Origin: Dehalococcoidia bacterium
Lineage (GTDB): Bacteria; Chloroflexota; Dehalococcoidia; GIF9; AB-539-J10
Length of the DNA: 7,547 nt
Direction: 5' to 3'
NCBI GenBank assembly: GCA_018399375.1
Contig: JAGYOV010000042.1
Span: forward strand, 1 to 7,547
Shown piece after piece: positions 1-6,981 of the stretch. Position 1 is the first letter of the stretch. Each line of letters opens with the position of its first letter. Below the pieces are notes generated by a model, which was given only the letters and a program-made list of their open reading frames with translations, had not been told where the DNA came from and searched no databases. The translations under genes were made by a program, and so were the position numbers.

Positions 1-1
1 C

Positions 2-895
2 GTTTCCGACTTGTTGGATCACCTACGCTCTGCTTTCAGCCCCTCATCAGAACTGAACTATGACGAGTTATTTGAGCGGGTAAAAAATGCGCCATTACTG
101 GTTCTCGATGATCTCAATATGGAAAATGCTACTCCCTGGGCGAGAGAAAAGGTGGAACAGCTTTTCCAGTACCGTTTCAACTCTAGCTTGCCTACTGTCA
201 TTACCAGCGATGTGCCCGCAGAGGCTCAGGGTGAACGTTTATATAAGTACCTGTGTGATGAGGATTTTTGTCGGATATTTACAATTATTCCTGTTGCAGG
301 AGCAGAGATGGACCGATCTCCCTTACAACTGGAAATGATCAAGAAGATGACCTTCGATAGCTTTGATTGCCAGCGAATGAACTTATCTTTAGAGCAACGC
401 CAAAATCTGAGGACAGCGTTTCAACTAGCTAAGGACTTTGCTGCCAACCCGGAAGGGTGGCTGATCTTTCAGGGTTTGAATGGTTGTGGCAAAACGCACC
501 TGGCTGCTGCGATTGCTAATTATCAACTGGCTAAAGGAACTTCTGTCTTTTTCATCGAAGTTCCGGATCTTCTCGATCATCTGCGCTCTACCTTCGGAGC
601 GGAAAGCAAGGTATCTTATGATAAGTTTTTTGAGAAAATTAAGACAGCGCCTCTTTTGGTGCTTGATGATTTTGGTCAACAGTCAACCACTCCGTGGGCG
701 CAGGAAAAGTTGTATCAGTTAGTAAACTATCGCTATAATGCCATGCTCCCAACAATAATTACCATGTGTGCTTCTCTAGAAGAAATCGAAGTACGGTGTA
801 GTTCAAGGATGGTTGATCCTAGATTAAGCCTGGTGTTCAATATCACAGCTCCTGATTATCGTGGAGATGTAAACCCCGTTCATAAAAACAGGTAG
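2..895 (+). CDS. DnaC/IstB-like AAA+ ATPase with two tandem ATPase domains (5' partial)
   Basis: This is probably a helicase-loader or primosome-type ATPase of the DnaC/DnaI family. The reading frame is open to the left edge, so the true start lies outside; a TTG at 11 is inside a conserved helix and is not a credible start. Numbering from that TTG, residues 1-92 match residues 187-278 without gaps at an offset of 186 (about 42 of 91 identical by eye). Domain 1 has lost its N-terminal part to the window edge but shows Walker B APLLVLDD (27-34) and a sensor-1-like TVITSD. Domain 2 is complete: leader MTFDSFD (113-119), Walker A GLNGCGKT (155-162), Walker B (215-220) and Arg-finger region RCSSRMVDPR (262-271). 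In domain 1 the matching Arg finger is Tyr80. The gene ends 40 bases before polA and may share its transcript. The family is clear; the exact role, including DnaB loading, is inference. A transposon IstB role is less likely because no transposase or terminal repeat is seen nearby. Confidence 0.85.
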   Translation, partial: VSDLLDHLRSAFSPSSELNYDELFERVKNAPLLVLDDLNMENATPWAREKVEQLFQYRFNSSLPTVITSDVPAEAQGERLYKYLCDEDFCRIFTIIPVAGAEMDRSPLQLEMIKKMTFDSFDCQRMNLSLEQRQNLRTAFQLAKDFAANPEGWLIFQGLNGCGKTHLAAAIANYQLAKGTSVFFIEVPDLLDHLRSTFGAESKVSYDKFFEKIKTAPLLVLDDFGQQSTTPWAQEKLYQLVNYRYNAMLPTIITMCASLEEIEVRCSSRMVDPRLSLVFNITAPDYRGDVNPVHKNR

Positions 896-935
896 ATAAA
901 TTTAACTCCGTTGCGGACGCGAGCCCACATTATAA

Positions 936-3626
936 ATGGAACTAAAAGCAAGAGCATCTCTGCTACTTCTCGACGGCAACGCCTTAATCCATCGCGCTTT
1001 CCACGCCTTACCCCCTCTGACGGTATCCAGGACTGGAGAGATGGTAAATGCCGTTTATGGATTTACCTCTACTTTACTTAAGGCGCTTCGAGAGATGGAA
1101 GCTACTTACTGTGTTGTTGCTTTCGATTATCCCGCACCCACATTCAGGAAGAAGATTTTTGAGGAATATAAGGCACAGCGTCCCAGAACGCCGTCAGAGT
1201 TGGTAGGCCAGATAATTCGCTCACATCAGGTGGTAGAGGCTTTCAATATCCCTATTTTCGAAGTGAGTGGATTTGAGGCAGATGACATTCTGGGCACTTT
1301 GAGTCGACAGGCCAATGCTCAGGGAGCTAAAACTACTATTATCACCGCCGACAACGATATGCTCCAGCTCGTATCTCCCAATGTCAGGGTGTATGTTCCC
1401 GGACGGAAGTTTAATGACGCCGTTCTCTACGATAGCGAAATGATAAAGAAGAAGTGGGGCGTTGATCCGCAAGCTATTCCTGATCTCAAAGCGCTGACCG
1501 GCGACGTCTCTGATAATGTGCCGGGCGTTTCTGGTATAGGGCAGAAAACTGCCGCTAGACTGCTGCAACAATTCGGCACGGTGGAGGAAATCTATAGTCG
1601 TATCGAGGAAGTTGCGCCGCAGAGAATACGGGATGCATTGCTGCTGGGTAAAGACCAGGTTTTGCTGGGAAAAGAGTTAACTACTATTGTAAGGGATGTC
1701 CCCATCAGATTGAATTTGGAAGAGTGCAGGATAAATAATTACGATCGCGCGACAGTATTCAATCTGTTTCAGGACCTGGAGTTTGCCAGATTACTTAATC
1801 GCCTGCCCCAGAATTTGGGTGAGCAAGAGTTGCCCCGCTCTCCACATCCTTTTTATCCTGGTGAGCAAAGTGTGGTGGAAGATGAAATAGCATTGCAATG
1901 GGCCATAGACTCAATAAATACAGCGAAGGAATTTGTCATCAGAGTGGAGCTCGGAGAAGGGGATGTTCATGGGTTAACTATATCACCCTTTCAGGACAAA
2001 TTATTTTATATTCCACTGGAGATCGGCAAATTTTCCTTTAATTACATGTCTCTTCGAGAGGTGACCTCCAGGATCAAACTGGTTATAGAAGATCCCTCCA
2101 TGGGTAAGATTTCTTATGATGCTAAGCAGTTGCTATCGTTGCTGGTAAGTCAGGGGATAGAGATAAAAAATTTGAGTTTCGATGTAATAATTGCAGCACA
2201 TCTCCTCGGGGAGAAGAAATTGAGTCTTGAGGAAATAACCTTTAACAAACTCGGCTTTGAGATGAAGCCCGGTAGCAATCAGGGGAAAAGAGGCCAGTTG
2301 ATAGGTCCTCTTTCTGTGGATGAAGCTGTTGAATCTGCTGCCACAAGCGCCGGAGTTATCTGGGAATTGAAAAGCAAGCTACAAGAGGAAATAAGTCAGA
2401 AGGAGTTGGAAAAAGTTTTCTATGAAATAGAGTTGCCTCTCGTTCAAGTGCTGGTGGAAATGGAGAGAAATGGTATAGTGCTGGATATTGGTTTACTCCG
2501 TGATCTCTCTCGCAATTTGCAGAAAGATATAGTAGCTCTAGAAGTAAAAATATACGACAGCGTTGGCTATCGTTTCAATATAAATTCGCCGCGCCAACTG
2601 GGAGAAGTCCTATTTCAGAATCTGAACTTGCCATCGGGTCGTAAAACCAAGACTGGTTATTCTACGGAAGCGCGCATTCTGGAGTCGCTGAAAGGCGTTC
2701 ACCCTGTAGTTGATTTAGTATTGCAATATCGTCAGCTGAGTAAACTAAAATCGACGTATGTCGATGCGCTCCCTGCTCTTGTCAACAGGGAAACGGGTAG
2801 AATATACACTACCCTCAGTCAGGTGAGTACAGCTACGGGAAGAATTTCTTCTGTTGAACCTAATTTGCAGAACATACCCACCAGGACTGAATTGGGTGGG
2901 AAAATACGACAGGCTTTCATAGCTTCACCTGGGCATGTGTTGCTCAGTGCTGATTATTCTCAAATAGACCTGAGAGTTCTGGCACATCTTTCTCAGGATG
3001 AAGGGCTTGTCGCTTCCTTTGTTAATGACGAGGACATCCATAGAGCTACGGCTTCACGCCTCTTTAATGTTGCTCTTGAGGAGGTTACACCAGAGATGCG
3101 ATACAGTGCCAAGAGAGTTAATTTTGGTGTCGTCTATGGCATGAGCAGCTATGGGTTAGAGCAGGCGACCAATTTTTCGCTGGCGGAGGCCTCTGAATTT
3201 ATTGCGCTTTACTTCGACAGATATCCTGGAGTAAAGAAATACCTGGAGGAAACTAAAGAGCAGGCCAGGAAATTGGGCTATGTACAGACATTGAAGGGAC
3301 GGCGTCGTTTGCTGCCCGAGATCAACTCCCCCAACAGGATGATAAGAGAAGCAGCGGAGAGGATGGCGATAAATGCTCCGGTACAGGGCACTTCAGCAGA
3401 TATCATTAAGATCGCCATGCTCAATCTTTATGATGAAATGAAAAGGAGGACTATGCAGAGCAAGATGCTCTTGCAGATTCACGATGAGCTGCTTTTTGAA
3501 GTTCCAGAGGGAGAAATTGATGTTATGTGCCCCCTGGCTAGTGAGATCATGGCACATGCTGTGGACCTCTGTGTACCTCTCAAGGTATCACTTAAAGCGG
3601 GCAAGAATTGGGGAGAGCTAGCATAG
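936..3626 (+). CDS. polA: DNA polymerase I (5'-3' exonuclease and polymerase; proofreading domain decayed)
   Basis: Pol I fills gaps and removes RNA primers during Okazaki fragment maturation and excision repair. At 896 aa it has normal full length. Residues 1 to about 300 are the 5' nuclease, with acidic metal ligands at D13, D64, D116/D117, D139/D141 and D190/D193, and a helix-3-turn-helix at about 198-214. Residues about 315-490 are the 3'-5' exonuclease fold. There the first catalytic Asp of the E. coli enzyme aligns with R336, and the Tyr and Asp of the third motif align with S467 and S471, while E338 and D395 remain, so proofreading is predicted lost. Residues about 500-896 are the polymerase: motif A SADYSQIDLR with D673, motif B with K726, F730 and Y734, and motif C HDE at 849-851. 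F730 predicts normal discrimination against dideoxynucleotides. The ATG is preceded directly by an in-frame TAA at 933-935, which fixes it as the earliest ATG start. No Shine-Dalgarno site is visible before it. Confidence 0.97.
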   Translation: MELKARASLLLLDGNALIHRAFHALPPLTVSRTGEMVNAVYGFTSTLLKALREMEATYCVVAFDYPAPTFRKKIFEEYKAQRPRTPSELVGQIIRSHQVVEAFNIPIFEVSGFEADDILGTLSRQANAQGAKTTIITADNDMLQLVSPNVRVYVPGRKFNDAVLYDSEMIKKKWGVDPQAIPDLKALTGDVSDNVPGVSGIGQKTAARLLQQFGTVEEIYSRIEEVAPQRIRDALLLGKDQVLLGKELTTIVRDVPIRLNLEECRINNYDRATVFNLFQDLEFARLLNRLPQNLGEQELPRSPHPFYPGEQSVVEDEIALQWAIDSINTAKEFVIRVELGEGDVHGLTISPFQDKLFYIPLEIGKFSFNYMSLREVTSRIKLVIEDPSMGKISYDAKQLLSLLVSQGIEIKNLSFDVIIAAHLLGEKKLSLEEITFNKLGFEMKPGSNQGKRGQLIGPLSVDEAVESAATSAGVIWELKSKLQEEISQKELEKVFYEIELPLVQVLVEMERNGIVLDIGLLRDLSRNLQKDIVALEVKIYDSVGYRFNINSPRQLGEVLFQNLNLPSGRKTKTGYSTEARILESLKGVHPVVDLVLQYRQLSKLKSTYVDALPALVNRETGRIYTTLSQVSTATGRISSVEPNLQNIPTRTELGGKIRQAFIASPGHVLLSADYSQIDLRVLAHLSQDEGLVASFVNDEDIHRATASRLFNVALEEVTPEMRYSAKRVNFGVVYGMSSYGLEQATNFSLAEASEFIALYFDRYPGVKKYLEETKEQARKLGYVQTLKGRRRLLPEINSPNRMIREAAERMAINAPVQGTSADIIKIAMLNLYDEMKRRTMQSKMLLQIHDELLFEVPEGEIDVMCPLASEIMAHAVDLCVPLKVSLKAGKNWGELA

Positions 3627-3634
3627 AGATTTAT

Positions 3635-5050
3635 TTATCCCTCTCTTGAGGTGAGGAAGGCGTGGATATCGTTGGCGGCTCTTCTAGCAGCTCCCATAGC
3701 ACTGATAACCGTAGCTGACCCGGTGGCCATATCTCCTCCACACCATACCCTGGCCTTACTGGTTCTTCCCGTAGCTTCATCAGTTTTAACTGTACCCCAT
3801 TTGGTTAGCTCCAGGCCCGCGGTACTTGAGGGGATAATTGGGTTGGGCTTCGTTCCTAAAGCAGGTATGGCTATATCTATGTCCATAATGAATTCGCTTC
3901 CCGGCCTGGGGATGGGGCGGCGACGCCCGCTTTCATCGGGTTCTCCTAATTCCATCTCGTACAACTCTACGCTCGTAACTCTGCCTTGCTCGTTACCAAT
4001 GAATCTCTTGGGATTTGATAGAAGCTTGAAAATTACCCCTTCTTCCTTGGCGTTCTCGCGCTCTTCAGCTCTGGCAGGCATCTCTACCTCTGACCGTCGA
4101 TATATGATGTAGACCTCTTTAGCTCCAAGCCTTAGAGCGCACCGCGAAGCATCCATGGCTACGTTACCGCCGCCAAAGACAGCTACTCTCTGCCCGACTT
4201 GTATCGGTGTATCATATTGCGGAAAAAGATAGGCCTTCATCAAGTTGGTTCGGGTCAGAAACTCATTAGCGGAATATACGCCGCTGAGATTCTCGCCGGG
4301 GATGTTTAAAAACATCGGAGCGCCAGCTCCTGGCGCCAGGAAAACTGCATCATAGCCATTCTGCAAAAGCTCATCTACAGTTGATATTTTGCCTATGACG
4401 TTATCGAGTTTAATTTTTACGCCCAATGATGCGACATAATTAACTTCTCGCCGGACTATCTCTTTGGGCAATCTGAATTCAGGGATGCCATAGGTTAAAA
4501 CTCCTCCGGTTACATGGAGCGCTTCCATGATGGTAACTTCATGGCCTAGCTTGGCTAAATCGGCGGCACAGGTCAACCCGGCTGGCCCCGAGCCAATTAC
4601 GGCTACTTTTTTGCTACTGGGTTTGACGTTTTCCTTTCTCTGTTCTATGGCTTTGGGATGAGACTGTTCCCAATCAGCAACATATCGCTCCAGGCGACCT
4701 ATAGCGATGGGTGATCCTTTCTTGGCCAGAACACAGGTCATCTCGCACTGAGTTTCCTGAGGACATACCCTGCCACAGATGCCAGGGAGGCTGTTCTTAT
4801 CTTTGAGTATTCGAGCTGCTCTGGGTAAGTCATCTTCAGCTATTGCCTTTATGAACCCCGGAATATCAATGCCAACAGGGCAGCCTTCCATGCACTTTGG
4901 GTTTTTGCACTGTATGCATCTGCTCGCTTCTTCGCGTGCCTGCTCTTGAGTATATCCTAACGCTACTTCGCTGAAGTTATGCACCCTTGCTTCGGGCTTT
5001 TGCTTCGGCATGGATACCCTGTTCAAGTTTAACTTTTGTTTTTCCGACAT
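3635..5050 (-). CDS. nfnB: NfnB, large subunit of electron-bifurcating NADH-dependent ferredoxin:NADP+ oxidoreductase
   Basis: This 471-aa flavoprotein belongs to the family often named glutamate synthase small subunit (GltD-like). Residues 1-140 are a ferredoxin-like domain with two Cys groups, C45/C48/C53/C57 and C92/C96/C102/C106, expected to bind two [4Fe-4S] clusters. Glutamates in the segment VCPQETQCE (95-103) include a likely non-Cys ligand known for NfnB. An FAD Rossmann motif GSGPAG lies at 153-158. An NADPH-binding Rossmann motif GGGNVA lies at 293-298 and is followed by YRRSEVEMPAR (317-327), with arginines suited to the NADPH phosphate. The C-terminal FAD-contact segment begins at about WCGGD (436-440). 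In known NfnAB, this subunit holds the bifurcating FAD and exchanges electrons with NADPH and ferredoxin in the cytoplasm. The partner nfnA lies immediately upstream with 12 bases between, and there is no glutamate synthase large subunit in the window. These points favour NfnB over GltD or the sulfide dehydrogenase label SudA, though the families overlap. Confidence 0.9.
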   Translation of the reverse strand: MSEKQKLNLNRVSMPKQKPEARVHNFSEVALGYTQEQAREEASRCIQCKNPKCMEGCPVGIDIPGFIKAIAEDDLPRAARILKDKNSLPGICGRVCPQETQCEMTCVLAKKGSPIAIGRLERYVADWEQSHPKAIEQRKENVKPSSKKVAVIGSGPAGLTCAADLAKLGHEVTIMEALHVTGGVLTYGIPEFRLPKEIVRREVNYVASLGVKIKLDNVIGKISTVDELLQNGYDAVFLAPGAGAPMFLNIPGENLSGVYSANEFLTRTNLMKAYLFPQYDTPIQVGQRVAVFGGGNVAMDASRCALRLGAKEVYIIYRRSEVEMPARAEERENAKEEGVIFKLLSNPKRFIGNEQGRVTSVELYEMELGEPDESGRRRPIPRPGSEFIMDIDIAIPALGTKPNPIIPSSTAGLELTKWGTVKTDEATGRTSKARVWCGGDMATGSATVISAMGAARRAANDIHAFLTSREG

Positions 5051-5056
5051 GGTTCG

Positions 5057-5064
5057 TCTCCTTT
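5057..5064 (-). promoter_or_regulatory. Ribosome binding site of nfnB, overlapping the nfnA stop codon
   Basis: Read on the minus strand, AAAGGAGA lies 6 bases before the nfnB ATG. Its first bases are part of the nfnA stop, so the sequence reads TAAAGGAGA. This supports the chosen nfnB start and suggests that ribosomes finishing nfnA can start nfnB directly (translational coupling), giving matched amounts of the two subunits. Confidence 0.85.
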
Positions 5065-5893
5065 AAGATGATATGCTTTTCTCCCATAGTTCCAGAGATT
5101 GTTTTTCTTCCTTTAAATATGTGCGCTGGCGATTTATAAGTAAATCCCAGTCCACTTCATGCCCATCGAAGTCCGGTCCATCGACACAAGCAAATTTGGT
5201 TTCATTGCCTACGATAACTCGGCAGCAGCCACACATGCCGGTGCCATCTACCATAATGGGATTGAGGCTGACTATCGTCTTGATCCCGAAAGGTTTGGAC
5301 GTCAGTGAGCAAAATTTCATCATTATGGTAGGGCCAATGGCAATAACCCTGTTGACCCCTCCGTCTTGAAGGAGTTCTTTTAGTGGCTCAGTTACCAGCC
5401 CTTTGCGCTTATATGAACCATCATCGGTGGTTATTATGAGATCGTCGCTTACGCTACCCAGTCTGTCTTCCCAGAATACCAGATCTTTGGTGCGAAATCC
5501 CATGATCGAGATAACTTTGTTTCCCGCTTTTTTCATTGCCCGGGCAATGGGAACGATGGTGGCAATGGCAAATCCACCGGCGACGCATACTACAGTGCCG
5601 AACTTTTCAATTTCCGTCGGTTGCCCCAGGGGCCCAACGAAATTTGTCAGATAATCACCTGTCTTTAGTCTGGCTAGCTTTTTGCTGGTAGTGCCAACCT
5701 CCATGAAGACAATGGTTACGCTCCCTTCTTCTGTGTTCCAATCGGCGATGGTCAGCGGAATGCGCTCTCCTTCCTCCCCATTCCTGACGATGACAAATTG
5801 TCCTGGTCGAGCTTTCCTGGCCACCTCAGGAGCTTTTATTCTGAACAGATGTATGCCTGTGCTGAGATCCTCTCGAGCTAAAATCTGGTACAT
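5063..5893 (-). CDS. nfnA: NfnA, small FAD/[2Fe-2S] subunit of electron-bifurcating ferredoxin:NADP+ oxidoreductase
   Basis: This 276-aa protein resembles dihydroorotate dehydrogenase electron-transfer subunits (PyrK) and ferredoxin-NADP reductases. Residues 1-95 form the FAD-binding barrel, with the flavin motif ERIPLT at 43-48. Residues 96-205 are the NAD-binding domain, with VAGGFAIATIVPIARAM at 104-120 and GFRTKDLVFWEDRL at 132-145. The [2Fe-2S] segment has the pattern D216-x4-C221-x2-C224-x11-C236. Asp sits where PyrK has its first Cys, matching the one-Asp, three-Cys cluster described for NfnA of Thermotoga. In NfnAB this subunit takes electrons to or from NADH and passes them to the bifurcating FAD of NfnB. 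The length and the order nfnA-nfnB are standard. The start is supported by a strong ribosome site. PyrK is ruled out by the Asp ligand and by the lack of pyrD nearby; SudB is an alternative name for very similar proteins. Confidence 0.9.
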   Translation of the reverse strand: MYQILAREDLSTGIHLFRIKAPEVARKARPGQFVIVRNGEEGERIPLTIADWNTEEGSVTIVFMEVGTTSKKLARLKTGDYLTNFVGPLGQPTEIEKFGTVVCVAGGFAIATIVPIARAMKKAGNKVISIMGFRTKDLVFWEDRLGSVSDDLIITTDDGSYKRKGLVTEPLKELLQDGGVNRVIAIGPTIMMKFCSLTSKPFGIKTIVSLNPIMVDGTGMCGCCRVIVGNETKFACVDGPDFDGHEVDWDLLINRQRTYLKEEKQSLELWEKSISS

Positions 5894-5896
5894 ATT

Positions 5897-5905
5897 CCCT
5901 CCTTT
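5897..5905 (-). promoter_or_regulatory. Strong ribosome binding site of nfnA
   Basis: On the minus strand AAAGGAGGG precedes the nfnA ATG, with 4 bases between the AGGAGG core and the ATG. This near-perfect Shine-Dalgarno sequence fixes the start at 5893 and contrasts with the weak or absent sites before polA and mutM. Confidence 0.85.
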
Positions 5906-5926
5906 GTTATGCCAAAAGCGATTGTA

Positions 5927-5955
5927 ATTATAGCTTGGTATGCTAGACTAGTCTA
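5927..5955 (-). promoter_or_regulatory. Candidate sigma-70-type promoter for nfnAB
   Basis: On the minus strand a perfect -10 hexamer TATAAT (5932 down to 5927) is preceded by TAGACT (5955 down to 5950), 4 of 6 matches to the -35 consensus, with an ideal 17-base spacer. Transcription would start near 5920, leaving a leader of about 27 bases that contains the nfnA ribosome site. The -35 element lies inside the 14-bp palindrome at 5943-5956. It is predicted from sequence pattern only. Confidence 0.6.
5936..5944 (+). promoter_or_regulatory. Weak candidate extended -10 promoter for mutM
   Basis: The sequence TGGTATGCT has the TG of an extended -10 element and 4 of 6 matches to TATAAT. It would start transcription at about 5951, only some 10 bases before the mutM ATG, giving a near-leaderless message. 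No good -35 element is visible at the right distance. It is the best candidate I can see in the 67-base gap, but it is weak. Confidence 0.22.
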
Positions 5956-5956
5956 G
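5943..5956. repeat. Perfect 14-bp palindrome between nfnA and mutM (possible operator)
   Basis: CTAGACTAGTCTAG is identical to its own reverse complement. It covers the -35 region of the candidate nfnAB promoter and ends 4 bases before the mutM start codon, across the expected mutM transcription start. Such placement suits a dimeric repressor acting on one or both genes. It does not match the operator for Rex (TTGTGAA-type) or another regulator that I recognise. About 0.5 perfect 14-bp palindromes are expected by chance in a window this size, so its position is the main argument. Confidence 0.45.
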
Positions 5957-5960
5957 GGAA

Positions 5961-6794
5961 ATGCCTGAGTTGCCTGAAGTGGAAACAATCAAAAATGAGC
6001 TCTTGCCCTGCGTGGGGGCTACTGTTATCCATGTCGATCTTATCGATAGCAAGGTGGTAAGTGGAATAAACGTAGAGAAATTCTGCCGCATGGTAGAAGG
6101 TCAAATGGTAAAAAATATTGAGCGGCGGGGCAAGTACCTTATTTTCCTTCTTTCTAACAGTTATTCGCTGGCCATTCATTTTCGCATGACAGGATCGCTG
6201 TTGCTGGGTTCAGGAAATATCGATCGTTACTCCAGAGCCAGATTTCGTCTTTCCAGCGGGGAATATCTCACGCTTCGCGATCCACGCAGGTTTGGCACGA
6301 TGAAACTGGTGAAGGTTATTGGTGAGCTAACGGGGAAATTGGGACCTGAACCGCTGGATGAAAGCTTTACGCCGGAAGTTCTAGAGCGTTCTTTGAGCAG
6401 GCATCGTATTCCCATAAAGGCAGCGCTCCTGGATCAGAATATAATCGCTGGCATTGGTAACATGTATGCTGACGAATCCCTGTTTGCAGCTCATATCCAC
6501 CCTTTGCGAAAGGCAGATTTACTATCACATGAAGAGGTCCAGAGTTTATGCTCTTCTATTAAGGAGATACTTCAACAAGCTATTAGTAATAAAGGTGCCA
6601 GCGTGGATACCTATATTCGTCCGGGTGGTCAGATAGGAATGGCCCAGTTTAAGTTCAATGTTGCTCACAGGTATGGCAAAGCATGTCGTGTTTGCGGTAC
6701 GTCAATACAGAGAATTATGGTACGAAGTAGAGGCACTTACTTCTGCCCTGAGTGCCAGCCCTCACAGCCTTCAATCCAAAGATCACTGATGTAG
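5961..6794 (+). CDS. mutM: Formamidopyrimidine-DNA glycosylase (MutM/Fpg)
   Basis: MutM removes 8-oxoguanine and formamidopyrimidines from DNA and cuts the resulting abasic site, starting base-excision repair. The 277-aa protein has every expected element. The N-terminus is MPELPEVET, so after Met removal the catalytic Pro and the adjacent Glu are in place; this also fixes the start. K58 in RRGKYL is the conserved lysine of the active site. M76 in HFRMTG and R110-F111 in DPRRFG are the residues that enter the DNA helix. N167 in GIGNMYADE lies in the helix-two-turn-helix. The C-terminal zinc finger uses C242, C245, C262 and C265, with R257 equivalent to the DNA-binding finger arginine. No ribosome site of normal spacing is seen; AGGGA at 5955-5959 is only one base from the ATG. 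The gene is divergent from nfnA. A nick and gap left by MutM would be filled by Pol I, the product of polA on the far side of nfnAB. Confidence 0.97.
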   Translation: MPELPEVETIKNELLPCVGATVIHVDLIDSKVVSGINVEKFCRMVEGQMVKNIERRGKYLIFLLSNSYSLAIHFRMTGSLLLGSGNIDRYSRARFRLSSGEYLTLRDPRRFGTMKLVKVIGELTGKLGPEPLDESFTPEVLERSLSRHRIPIKAALLDQNIIAGIGNMYADESLFAAHIHPLRKADLLSHEEVQSLCSSIKEILQQAISNKGASVDTYIRPGGQIGMAQFKFNVAHRYGKACRVCGTSIQRIMVRSRGTYFCPECQPSQPSIQRSLM

Positions 6795-6934
6795 CTGGCT
6801 GTAGCCGCATAAGTCACCTGTAATAATCGGATACGATGGCAATTTTGCTCCCCTTATCTGGGGCTAAATGTTGCGGTCTATAGGCATGGGGTGTGCCAAG
6901 TCATTATTTTATACATGACATCATTGGTGAATTT

Positions 6935-6966
6935 AGAACCATCATTGTTTAGTTAAATAAGGTTCT
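6935..6966. repeat. Short inverted repeat, AGAACC / GGTTCT
   Basis: A 6-bp perfect stem (6935-6940 with 6961-6966) encloses a 20-base A+T-rich loop. It has no run of T after it, so it is not a standard intrinsic terminator. It is weak alone, but a second inverted repeat with a loop of the same length follows at 6982-7019. Confidence 0.25.
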
Positions 6967-6981
6967 CACTTAGAATATGGA

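Noticed and set aside
3651..4112. Long plus-strand frame of 153 codons opposite nfnB
   Set aside because: It is the antisense shadow of the well-supported nfnB coding sequence and has no features of its own.
6794..6808. Small GC hairpin at the mutM stop codon as a terminator
   Set aside because: The stem is only five pairs with a bulge, and it is followed by ATAAGTC rather than a T-run.
6847..6864. CCCC-TTATCT-GGGG hairpin as a terminator
   Set aside because: The stem is four pairs, and no T-run follows on either strand.
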